Source: Lachnospiraceae bacterium UBA3332
Lineage (GTDB): Bacteria; Bacillota; Clostridia; Lachnospirales; Lachnospiraceae
Assembly (NCBI GenBank): GCA_002361095.1
Contig: DERU01000261.1
Span: 1,247-25,892, forward strand
DNA length: 24,646 nucleotides
Direction of reading: 5' to 3'
Shown: positions 6,940-14,096 of the stretch, in pieces
How the letters are laid out: every line of letters begins with the position of its first letter
Numbering within the stretch: the first letter of the stretch is position 1
Translations under genes and position numbers: made by a program
The notes under the pieces: generated by a model
What the model was told of the DNA's origin: nothing
The model's input: only the letters and a program-made list of their open reading frames with translations
Databases searched by the model: none

Positions 6940-8922
6940 TTAACAAAAACGCTCTTTTTGGGACATCAGCATCGGCATGAAAATCCCCCCCTGTACGCTT
7001 CTGCCTTTGAAATGGCAGTATTGTCCTGTTACGGTGTCATACCAGTCGGAAAAAGGAAATCTGCTGTCGGTTTCCTCCAGATATTTGGCTACCGGCATAA
7101 GGAAACTGCACGCCTGTTGTTTATCCGCCGCCATGGCGCAGCACCAGAGAATCCAGTCGCTCTTGGTATATTCCTTCCGGCTGTCCAAGGGGATTCCGTA
7201 TGCGTTGGCTTTTTTTGCATAGTAGGCAAGTTCCTTTTGATACACTTCCTCCGAAAACAGTTTGCTCCCAAACAGCTTGTCCCATACCAGATTATATTTT
7301 AAACTCCAGGAGTCCGCATCCCCGAACACCAAAGCATAATGGTCGCCTGCGTTGGCCCGCGCTTCCCAGTCTTTCGCCATCCTTTGCGCCTGCTCATGGT
7401 AGGTTTGCGCCTCCTGCGCATCGCCGCATAATCCGGCAAGGCGCGCGTAGGCTTCGATTCCCATGATGGCTTTGGCGGAAAGGTTTACGTTGTGGGATAA
7501 ATGACCCGCGAAGTCATCGGTGCACAACTGTTCGCCAGGATCCGCTCCGTATTCCAGCAAATACCGGGTCCATTTTTTTAACGTATCCATATAAGGCCTG
7601 GCGAAGGAAGCGTCTTTATCGGCAAGGCAAACCGCCGCCGTCATGAGCAGCATATTTCCGCATTCTTCCACCGGCATCTGGCCCCGCAGGCTAAACGTCT
7701 CGCTTCCCTTTGGATATTGGTAAAACGGCGGAAATATGTCTCCCTGCTCCCGGGAATAGGCATGTCCGGTTCCGTCGGGATTTAAGCCGTACACCTGCCC
7801 CCAGGCATAGGGATATCTTCCCACATCATGGGGGGCAAAATCGTATTCCCACACATCGCAGTCCGCGAACTTAAAAATCGGCCGCAGCATCCCTTTGACG
7901 TATTCCGTGTCATAGAGCAAAAACAGCGGAACCGAAGGGTAGCTGACATCCACCGTACCGATACAGCCGTTGGAGTCGTTTTCTTTGGACAAAAAGAGCA
8001 GATTTTTTTCCTCGTCCAAAATCAGCTTGTGGGCGGCGACCGCATGGCGGTAACTCATGGCGCACAAAAAAGCGTATTCCTCCCCGCCGATCTGCTCCGC
8101 CTTTTGCATCATCTCTTCGTCCAACCGCACAGCTTTTGCAAGTACTTCTTCCTTGTCCGCAAATGCGGCGCCTATGGCATCCAAAATATCTTTATATGCA
8201 TGTGTCCAATACGCCTTGCACCATTGACCGAAGTAGTTAATGGAAAGCAGGTCGTCATAAGCAAGGATGCATCCGTCCGTATTCTTTTCGGAAAAATCCA
8301 GCCGGCATCCGATTCTGCGGTTGTTTTCGTCATAGCACAGCTGTGCGTTTGGGCTGCCGCCTGCCAGATAGACATAGCCCCAGTCGATCGTGACATTGTC
8401 CCCGCTGCTCCCAAGGGGCTGCTGCTGTGCGCGCCCCATAAAGGCGTATGTGTACGCAGGCTGTCCGGAACAGGACGGCCTTTTATGGCTGCCGCCCACC
8501 AGACGTTTTGGCTTTTGGCATACCAGATCGTCCGAAACCCATATGTCAGCCCAGACTTCTGCAGCATCCTTTTTTTCCACGGTAATGTCAATATAGGTAC
8601 AGGGCCGGGAAACCAGCGTGGGATTTTGCAAAAGTAAAGGGGAGACAAAGGACACTTCCAGCGAGAGCTTTTCGTTCTCAAAACGGTAGGTGGTCTTTGT
8701 AGGCGTCACCGATACGGTCTTTTGGGGAATCGTCTCTGCGGATGCCGGATCGCCCATAAATGCATAACGGATGCCGTCTGCCGTCACGCAGCCGCGCATC
8801 TGCTGGCGGATGCCGCTCCAGTGTACCGGATCCTGTCCGTTCAGGTGGTCATGGTTCGACCAGACGCTAAAATAAGGGTCATGTACCGCCAGCGGAATGC
8901 TGGCTGCCCGTTTCACAATCAT
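6940..8922 (-). CDS. Glutaminase A-like / DUF4964-DUF5127-DUF4965-DUF1793 protein
   Basis: This 660-residue protein matches the multi-domain family that databases label glutaminase-like, with an N-terminal beta region and a C-terminal alpha/alpha toroid. Recognisable segments are DPYFSVWS near residue 15, SKENDSNGCIGTVDVSYPS near 312-330 (DUF4965), and EQLCTDDFAGHLSHNVN near 464-480 (DUF1793). The start at 8922 is chosen for AAGGAG 8 bases upstream; a longer frame begins with TTG at 9006, inside the sulfatase gene. There is no signal peptide or anchor, unlike fungal GtaA-type glutaminases, so it is cytoplasmic. Its place 41 bases after a sulfatase and behind a sugar importer argues for a glycan- or glycoside-processing role rather than glutamine hydrolysis. 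That role is inference. Confidence 0.85.
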   Translation of the reverse strand: MIVKRAASIPLAVHDPYFSVWSNHDHLNGQDPVHWSGIRQQMRGCVTADGIRYAFMGDPASAETIPQKTVSVTPTKTTYRFENEKLSLEVSFVSPLLLQNPTLVSRPCTYIDITVEKKDAAEVWADIWVSDDLVCQKPKRLVGGSHKRPSCSGQPAYTYAFMGRAQQQPLGSSGDNVTIDWGYVYLAGGSPNAQLCYDENNRRIGCRLDFSEKNTDGCILAYDDLLSINYFGQWCKAYWTHAYKDILDAIGAAFADKEEVLAKAVRLDEEMMQKAEQIGGEEYAFLCAMSYRHAVAAHKLILDEEKNLLFLSKENDSNGCIGTVDVSYPSVPLFLLYDTEYVKGMLRPIFKFADCDVWEYDFAPHDVGRYPYAWGQVYGLNPDGTGHAYSREQGDIFPPFYQYPKGSETFSLRGQMPVEECGNMLLMTAAVCLADKDASFARPYMDTLKKWTRYLLEYGADPGEQLCTDDFAGHLSHNVNLSAKAIMGIEAYARLAGLCGDAQEAQTYHEQAQRMAKDWEARANAGDHYALVFGDADSWSLKYNLVWDKLFGSKLFSEEVYQKELAYYAKKANAYGIPLDSRKEYTKSDWILWCCAMAADKQQACSFLMPVAKYLEETDSRFPFSDWYDTVTGQYCHFKGRSVQGGIFMPMLMSQKERFC

Positions 8923-8963
8923 GTCGTATAACTCCTTTCCGGTTTTGGGGTGGATACGCACCT

Positions 8964-10376
8964 TTAAATGGTAGCGGTCCGCATGATCAGCCGGTTTTCC
9001 ACCCAATTTTTTTCGTAATAGCTGTTGTGCTCGAAGGTATCGCCGATTTCACCCATTTTGGCGTACATTCTCTCTTTCAGGGATGCGGCCGTCTGCGCAT
9101 AGGCAGGGTCGTTTATCAGATTGTGCATCTGGTAAGGGTCATTTTGGTTGTCGAATAAAAGTTCCTGCCCGTCCGACTTAAAAACGGCATAGGTATACCG
9201 TTTGGTTCGGTATGCCCTCCATTCATTTCCGTCCCCGAATACGGCCGTGGGGCCGGTACACATCATCAGAGCGCCTTCATCGGTGTCCGCTTTGCCCAAA
9301 ATGCAGGCACAACGGTCGCTGCCTTCCACTTTTTCCGGAACGGGAAGTCCCATCAGGGACAAAAAGCTGGGCATAATATCCACCGTATTGAATACAAAAT
9401 CCCTGCTGCCCCCGGCCTCAAGATGCCCTTTCCATTTTACCAGGAACGGAACCCGGACCGCCTCTTCATAGAAGATATTTTTGGCCCGTCTGCCGTGGGC
9501 GCCGAAAAGTTCCCCGTGATCGGAAGTGAACACGATGATGGAATTGTCCTCCAGTCCCATTTGCCGGATCGCATCCAAAAGCCGCCCGATATTATCGTCC
9601 AGATTGGCCGTCATCGCATAATATACCCGCATCCATTCGGTAAGCTGTTCCCGCTCTTCCCCGGAAAGCCGTGCCCATGCGTCCGCATGGGGATCATTGT
9701 CCGGAAGATAATTGGGCGGAAGCGTAAACTTCCTGTCCCGGAAACGTTCCAAATATTGGGCAGGCACATTTTCCGCCACCCAGGGGTCATGGGGCGTTCC
9801 GATGGATAAAAACAGGGCGAAGGGGTTTCCTGTTTGGGACAAATGCTCCAACTGCCCGATGGCCATGTCCACCTGCGCGTCCGGCTCATACTTATCATAA
9901 TAGATTTTTTCCGGACTGTCCAGATGATAATAAGCGGTTCCCACACTATATTCATGCCGGAAATTGTAACCGGCAAAAAAGCCGTTAAATCCCAGCCTGT
10001 CCCGGCCTTTGGGAATATAGGAATTTTTGGCGTCGTAATGGTTTCCCAGTTCTGCGGCATACATATGCCATTTCCCGATATAGGCGGTTTCATATCCGTT
10101 TTCGTTTAAGACATCCGCAAACGTGTGGTGATTTGTGTTCATCCGGATTTCGTTGATAACCATACCCGTGCTGGTGGTATACTTTCCGGTAAACAAAGAA
10201 GCACGGTAGGGCGCACAGACCGGATGGCCGGAAACGGCCTGGCACAAATCAACGCTCTCTTTGCACAGCGCATCAATATGGGGCGTCTGCGCATTGGGAT
10301 CCCCCGCATATCCCAAGCTAAAATAGCGCAGCTGGTCCGCAAAAATGTAAATCAGATTCGGTTTTTTCTCACTCAT
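8964..10376 (-). CDS. Sulfatase (formylglycine-dependent, Cys type)
   Basis: This family-S1 sulfatase of about 470 residues hydrolyses a sulfate ester. The maturation signature is CAPYRASLFTG, where the Cys (residue 56 counted from the ATG at 10382) would be oxidised to formylglycine. The N-terminal IFADQLR metal-binding strand, the GKWHM motif and the TSDHGELFGAHG motif are all present. The ADQ form of the first motif is common in choline-sulfatase-like and glycan sulfatases. The second ATG (10376) is preferred because AAAGG lies 6 bases before it, whereas the first ATG directly abuts that site. There is no signal peptide, so the enzyme acts inside the cell on imported substrate. No sulfatase-maturing radical SAM enzyme is in the window, so one must be encoded elsewhere. 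Exact sulfate position and sugar are unknown. Confidence 0.93.
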   Translation of the reverse strand: MSEKKPNLIYIFADQLRYFSLGYAGDPNAQTPHIDALCKESVDLCQAVSGHPVCAPYRASLFTGKYTTSTGMVINEIRMNTNHHTFADVLNENGYETAYIGKWHMYAAELGNHYDAKNSYIPKGRDRLGFNGFFAGYNFRHEYSVGTAYYHLDSPEKIYYDKYEPDAQVDMAIGQLEHLSQTGNPFALFLSIGTPHDPWVAENVPAQYLERFRDRKFTLPPNYLPDNDPHADAWARLSGEEREQLTEWMRVYYAMTANLDDNIGRLLDAIRQMGLEDNSIIVFTSDHGELFGAHGRRAKNIFYEEAVRVPFLVKWKGHLEAGGSRDFVFNTVDIMPSFLSLMGLPVPEKVEGSDRCACILGKADTDEGALMMCTGPTAVFGDGNEWRAYRTKRYTYAVFKSDGQELLFDNQNDPYQMHNLINDPAYAQTAASLKERMYAKMGEIGDTFEHNSYYEKNWVENRLIMRTATI

Positions 10377-10378
10377 AC

Positions 10379-11263
10379 TCATCCTTTTATGGCTCCCACC
10401 ATAACTCCTTTCACAAAATATTTCTGTACGAAGGGATACATGGCGATGACGGGCGCGCTGGCCACGATAATCAGCGCATATTTCATGGTTTCCCCACGCA
10501 TTACCTTTTCATACATCCCGGTCAGGTCCCCTCCCACCGCTTCCAGACTGTTTTGCAGCAGGATGTCCCGCAGCACAATCTGCAGGGGGAACAGATCCTG
10601 ATTGCGCAGATAAATGACCGCATTGAAAAACGCGTTCCAGTGCCCCACCGCATAAAACAGCACGATTACCGCCACAATCGGTGCGGACAGCGGAAGGACG
10701 ACCCTAAGAAGCGTCCGGAAATGGTCGCAGCCGTCAATGGCCGCAGCCTCCTGCAATTCTTCCGGAATGCTGCTTTGAAAGTAATTTTTCATCACCAGCA
10801 TATTATAAGTCGCCAGCGCATTGGGAATGACCATCGCCCAAATGCTGTCCGTCAGCCCCAAGCCCCTGACCACCATGTAGACCGGAATCATGCCGCCGCC
10901 AAACAGCATGGTAAAGGATGCCACAAAAGTCAGCGGTCCGCGGAAAGGCATATCCTTGCGTGACAGCGGGTATGCCGCCAGCGTGGTCAGTACCAGATTG
11001 ATACAGGTTCCCAATACGGTATAGAGAATCGTATTGCGGTACCCGGTCCAGACTTTTTTCTCCGACAGTACCATCTTATAGGATTCCACGTTAAATCCGA
11101 TGGGCAAAAACCGTAATTTTCCCCCAAGTACCGCTTCCGGCTGGCTGAAGGAGGCAATCACGACAAAATAGAGGGGATAGGCGATCACAATAATGATCAG
11201 CAGGCTGATGACCACCAGCCCAAGGTCAAACCACCAGTCTCCCCGGCTTTTCTTTTTTCGCAT
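10379..11263 (-). CDS. Carbohydrate ABC transporter permease, LplC/MalG type
   Basis: This 294-residue integral membrane protein has about six hydrophobic helices. The cytoplasmic EAA loop reads EEAAAIDGCDHFRTLLRVVLPLSAPI in part (EAAAIDG...LP), which contacts the ATPase subunit. It pairs with the LplB-type permease encoded just upstream, with a 12-base gap and AAAGGAGG before its ATG. Its stop codon lies 2 bases before the preferred sulfatase start, showing tight coupling of transport and processing. No ATPase gene is in the operon. Importers of this class usually share a single MsmX-type ATPase encoded elsewhere (known for the family, inferred here). Confidence 0.92.
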   Translation of the reverse strand: MRKKKSRGDWWFDLGLVVISLLIIIVIAYPLYFVVIASFSQPEAVLGGKLRFLPIGFNVESYKMVLSEKKVWTGYRNTILYTVLGTCINLVLTTLAAYPLSRKDMPFRGPLTFVASFTMLFGGGMIPVYMVVRGLGLTDSIWAMVIPNALATYNMLVMKNYFQSSIPEELQEAAAIDGCDHFRTLLRVVLPLSAPIVAVIVLFYAVGHWNAFFNAVIYLRNQDLFPLQIVLRDILLQNSLEAVGGDLTGMYEKVMRGETMKYALIIVASAPVIAMYPFVQKYFVKGVMVGAIKG

Positions 11264-11275
11264 GCTGTCCCTCCT

Positions 11276-12211
11276 TTACCACAGACTGGTTTCAAAAAAC
11301 TTTTTACAGAATTTGTTTGCCAACACGATCAAAAGCAGATTCAGGCAGGAATTCATCAGGCCCACCGCTGTGGCGTAACCGATGTTGCCCTGCAGGATAC
11401 CCTGTTTATAAACCAGGGTGGATATGATTTCACTGGATTTTAAATTCAGATCGTTTTGCAAAAGATAGGCTTTTTCAAACCCGATACTCATAATTTGTCC
11501 CACACGGAGGATGAGAAGTGTCACCACGGTCGGCACGATCCCGGGCAGGGATACGTGCAAAATCCGCTTGAACCGTCCCGCCCCGTCGATTTTCGCCGCC
11601 TCATAAAGGGAAGGATCAATGCCTGCCAGGGCGGCGATATATATGATGGAACTCCATCCGCTCTCCTGCCAGATCCCGGAAGCCACATATACGCCTTTAA
11701 AATATTTGGAGGATTCCAAAAATCCGACAGGTTCCAGACCCATTGCCGAAAGCGCCACATTGACGATGCCGTACCGGGGAGACAAAAACAGATACAGCAT
11801 ACCGCACAATACCACCATGGAAATAAAATGGGGAATATAGGTAATGTTCTGCAACACTTTTTTGAATTTCCTGCCCGGCAGTTCGTTGATGATGATCGCC
11901 AAAATGATCGGAACCGGGAAACCGATCACAATGGAATACAGGCTGATGGAAAATGTATTCCAGATGATATCCTTCCAATAGTAGGACGAGAAAAACTGTT
12001 TAAACCATCTAAACCCCACCAGGGGGCTGCCCAAATATCCCAGCCGCGGATTGTAATTGCGGAACGCAAGCTGGATCCCGTACATGGGAACATAACAAAA
12101 AATAAGATACCAAAGCAGCGGAAAGGCAAACATGGCAAGCAGCTGCCACTTGCCTTTTATCTTTTTCCAAGCGCCTTTTTGCTTCTTTGCGGCTGTCTTT
12201 GCTTTCGCCAC
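11276..12211 (-). CDS. Sugar ABC transporter permease, LplB type
   Basis: This 311-residue permease begins with a short basic cytoplasmic tail (residues 1-20, rich in Lys and Ala), followed by about six membrane helices. The EAA loop contains YEAAKIDGAGRFKRI followed by LPGIVPT. The FRNYNP segment after the first helix is characteristic of the LplB group, whose known or suspected cargo is complex oligosaccharides. AGAAGGAGG lies 7 bases before the ATG. A strong hairpin at 12243-12272 separates it from the solute-binding protein gene. Confidence 0.92.
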   Translation of the reverse strand: MAKAKTAAKKQKGAWKKIKGKWQLLAMFAFPLLWYLIFCYVPMYGIQLAFRNYNPRLGYLGSPLVGFRWFKQFFSSYYWKDIIWNTFSISLYSIVIGFPVPIILAIIINELPGRKFKKVLQNITYIPHFISMVVLCGMLYLFLSPRYGIVNVALSAMGLEPVGFLESSKYFKGVYVASGIWQESGWSSIIYIAALAGIDPSLYEAAKIDGAGRFKRILHVSLPGIVPTVVTLLILRVGQIMSIGFEKAYLLQNDLNLKSSEIISTLVYKQGILQGNIGYATAVGLMNSCLNLLLIVLANKFCKKFFETSLW

Positions 12212-12242
12212 TGTATACCTCCTTCTCCCCGGTCAAAACAGG

Positions 12243-12272
12243 AGGGCCGAACGGACAATGCCGCCCGGCCCT
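12243..12272 (-). other. Intercistronic hairpin between solute-binding protein and permease genes
   Basis: On the minus strand AGGGCCGGGCGG pairs with CCGUUCGGCCCU around a 6-base loop: a 12-bp stem with two G-U pairs. No good U-tract follows (CCTGTTTTG). Such hairpins after binding-protein genes typically protect the upstream mRNA from 3' decay or cause partial termination, giving more binding protein than permease. That effect is inferred here. Confidence 0.6.
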
Positions 12273-12285
12273 TTCCCGTAAGGGG

Positions 12286-13929
12286 TTATGATTTGGCAAC
12301 CACGTCATATGCGTCCTGATAGATGGAAACCCATTCGTCCAGACCGATCTTGTTCATGGTCTCCACATAGGTATCCCAGTCGCTTTCAAAATTCAGTTCT
12401 CCGCGAATCAGTTTCGCCGTCGTCTCTTTCATATAGCTTTCCAGATCCGTCCAAAGTACGGATAATCTGTCGGAAACTTCCTGATCCAAAAGAGGAGCCG
12501 CGTAAATCTGCTCCGGCACAAAAGGATCCAGCGCTTCCTGTGCAGCCAGTGTGGCTTCGGATGCGATGGCTTCGCAGTTGTCCGCGTTTACCCACTGGGG
12601 CGCGCCGCCGCCGGGCCAGATCGTGTATTTGCCGATCTCGGTGCCGGATCCTTCCGGGCTGTCCAAAATACCGTCGTTGTAATGGGGTTTTCCGTCCTCG
12701 TCAAAATACATGTTTTCCCCTTCCACGCCGTAGCGCATCAGGATGGAACCTTCATAGCTGTAGAAATAATCGATCCAGCGCATTGCCGCTTCCTTGTTCT
12801 CACAGTCTGCGCAGATGGCGAACACACCGTTGTCCCTGGCCGTCGGGGCGGATTCCACATACTGCCTGTCCGCTTTTCCTTTGAAGGGCGCGATTCCCTT
12901 AAAATTGGTGGAGTCAAAGGTATCGTCCGCCTGGTTGAAGAAAAGCCCCATCTGCTGTCCCGCCATTTTCGCCGCGTATTTTGCATAATCCTGGGTGAAA
13001 ACTTCCGGGTCAATCAGTCCTTCCCCATATATTTTGGCAAGCCATGCCAGCATATCCTTAAAGCCGTCATCCGTCAAATAAGTGGAAACTTTTCCGTCCT
13101 TGACTTCCAGATAGCTGCCGAACTGACGCTGGTAGCCCCAGACGCCCGCAAACCGGCAGATCAGGGTTTGGGCGGTATCCGCTCCCATCGGGAACTCGTC
13201 GTCTTCCCCGTTTCCGTTAAAATCCACGCCTTTAAACGCCCGCAGAACGTCCTCCAGGTCATCCACGGTCTCCGGAATCTCTTTCCCTACCTGTTCCAGC
13301 CAAGAAGTATTCATCCAAAATTTTTGTCCCCTGGCCGCCGTCAGCGTAAATATCGCGGGAAGCGTGTAAATATGTCCGTCCGGCGCGGTGATTCTGGAAA
13401 GGATGGCCGGATCCTCATCAATGAGCTTCTGCATATTCGGCGCATATACCGGGATCAGATCCTCCAGGGGCGCCAAAATTCCCATACCGCCATATTTGAC
13501 GATTTCCGCGTTGTTTAGCTGCGCCCGTACAAAAATGTCCGGATAGTCGTTGCTTGCCCACATCAGGCTCTTTTTCTCGTCATAGCCTTCCGCCGGAAGC
13601 ACATCCGTAAAGTCCAGTTTGATGTTGGTCATCTCCTGATATTTTTTCCACATGCCCATGCCATCCCATTTTTCCTGCACAGGCCCCTGCTGTCCGAATA
13701 CCCGCAGTGTAATCTGGTCGTTCACAATGGGAAAGCCTTCCATGTTCAGGTTTGCCACTTCCCCTGCCGCTTCGCTGTCCTGGTTTTCCCCGGTATCCTG
13801 CGTTTCCTGCTTTGCAGGTTCTGCGCCGGACTGGGACGATTGTGCCGACGGCTGACTGCCGCATCCTGCAAGCAGTCCGACCGACATACAGACCGTCATC
13901 CACAATGCCAAAAATCTTTTCTTTTTCAT
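12286..13929 (-). CDS. Extracellular solute-binding lipoprotein, LplA type
   Basis: This 547-residue lipoprotein is the substrate receptor of the importer. It has a basic start (MKKKR), a hydrophobic core and a lipobox LLAGC with the lipidated Cys at residue 23, then a linker rich in Ser, Gln and Glu. A calcium-loop-like segment DFNGNGEDDEF occurs near residue 245, as is usual in this binding-protein family. AAAAGGAGG lies just before the ATG. It is the first gene of the operon and transcribed from the extended -10 promoter at 13987-14015. Length and type point to oligosaccharides rather than monosaccharides. The sulfatase in the same operon suggests the ligand is sulfated. Confidence 0.93.
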   Translation of the reverse strand: MKKKRFLALWMTVCMSVGLLAGCGSQPSAQSSQSGAEPAKQETQDTGENQDSEAAGEVANLNMEGFPIVNDQITLRVFGQQGPVQEKWDGMGMWKKYQEMTNIKLDFTDVLPAEGYDEKKSLMWASNDYPDIFVRAQLNNAEIVKYGGMGILAPLEDLIPVYAPNMQKLIDEDPAILSRITAPDGHIYTLPAIFTLTAARGQKFWMNTSWLEQVGKEIPETVDDLEDVLRAFKGVDFNGNGEDDEFPMGADTAQTLICRFAGVWGYQRQFGSYLEVKDGKVSTYLTDDGFKDMLAWLAKIYGEGLIDPEVFTQDYAKYAAKMAGQQMGLFFNQADDTFDSTNFKGIAPFKGKADRQYVESAPTARDNGVFAICADCENKEAAMRWIDYFYSYEGSILMRYGVEGENMYFDEDGKPHYNDGILDSPEGSGTEIGKYTIWPGGGAPQWVNADNCEAIASEATLAAQEALDPFVPEQIYAAPLLDQEVSDRLSVLWTDLESYMKETTAKLIRGELNFESDWDTYVETMNKIGLDEWVSIYQDAYDVVAKS

Positions 13930-13986
13930 ACTGTCCTCCTTTTCCTTTACGCTCTATTCGGGGAGGCAGTCCCCCCTACCGGTTTT

Positions 13987-14015
13987 AGTATAGCAAAACA
14001 AATCTGTACTTAAAC
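13987..14015 (-). promoter_or_regulatory. Extended -10 promoter of the sugar transport operon
   Basis: On the minus strand TGCTATACT (13995-13987) forms an extended -10. The hexamer 17 bases upstream is GTTTAA, a poor -35. A good -10 with a weak -35 is typical of promoters that need an activator. The leader to the ATG at 13929 is about 50 bases. Confidence 0.6.
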
Positions 14016-14017
14016 TA

Positions 14018-14050
14018 CACAATCTTATCGTTATGCTTCAAATTTTTATC
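14018..14050 (-). promoter_or_regulatory. Direct repeat with 21-bp spacing, candidate AraC/YesN binding site
   Basis: On the minus strand GATAAAAATTTG (14050-14039) and GATAAGATTGTG (14029-14018) match at 9 of 12 bases and begin 21 bases apart, two helical turns. The proximal copy ends two bases before the -35 position of the transport-operon promoter. AraC-type regulators commonly bind tandem direct repeats placed this way. Binding by the adjacent response regulator is inference. Confidence 0.45.
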
Positions 14051-14065
14051 ACATTTGCCTATATT
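14037..14065 (+). promoter_or_regulatory. Candidate promoter of the histidine kinase / response regulator pair
   Basis: TTCAAA (14037-14042) and TATATT (14060-14065) are 17 bases apart, matching four and five of six consensus positions. A second option is TTGACC (14067-14072) with TAAACT (14091-14096), spaced 18. If that second one is used, transcription would start after the ATG at 14097 and the kinase would begin at 14127. Confidence 0.4.
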
Positions 14066-14096
14066 CTTGACCGGACAGGGCAATTCAGGGTAAACT

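Noticed and set aside
8923..9006. Longer N-terminus for the DUF4965 protein starting at 9006
   Set aside because: The frame begins with TTG inside the sulfatase gene, while a strong ribosome site precedes the ATG at 8922, where family similarity begins.
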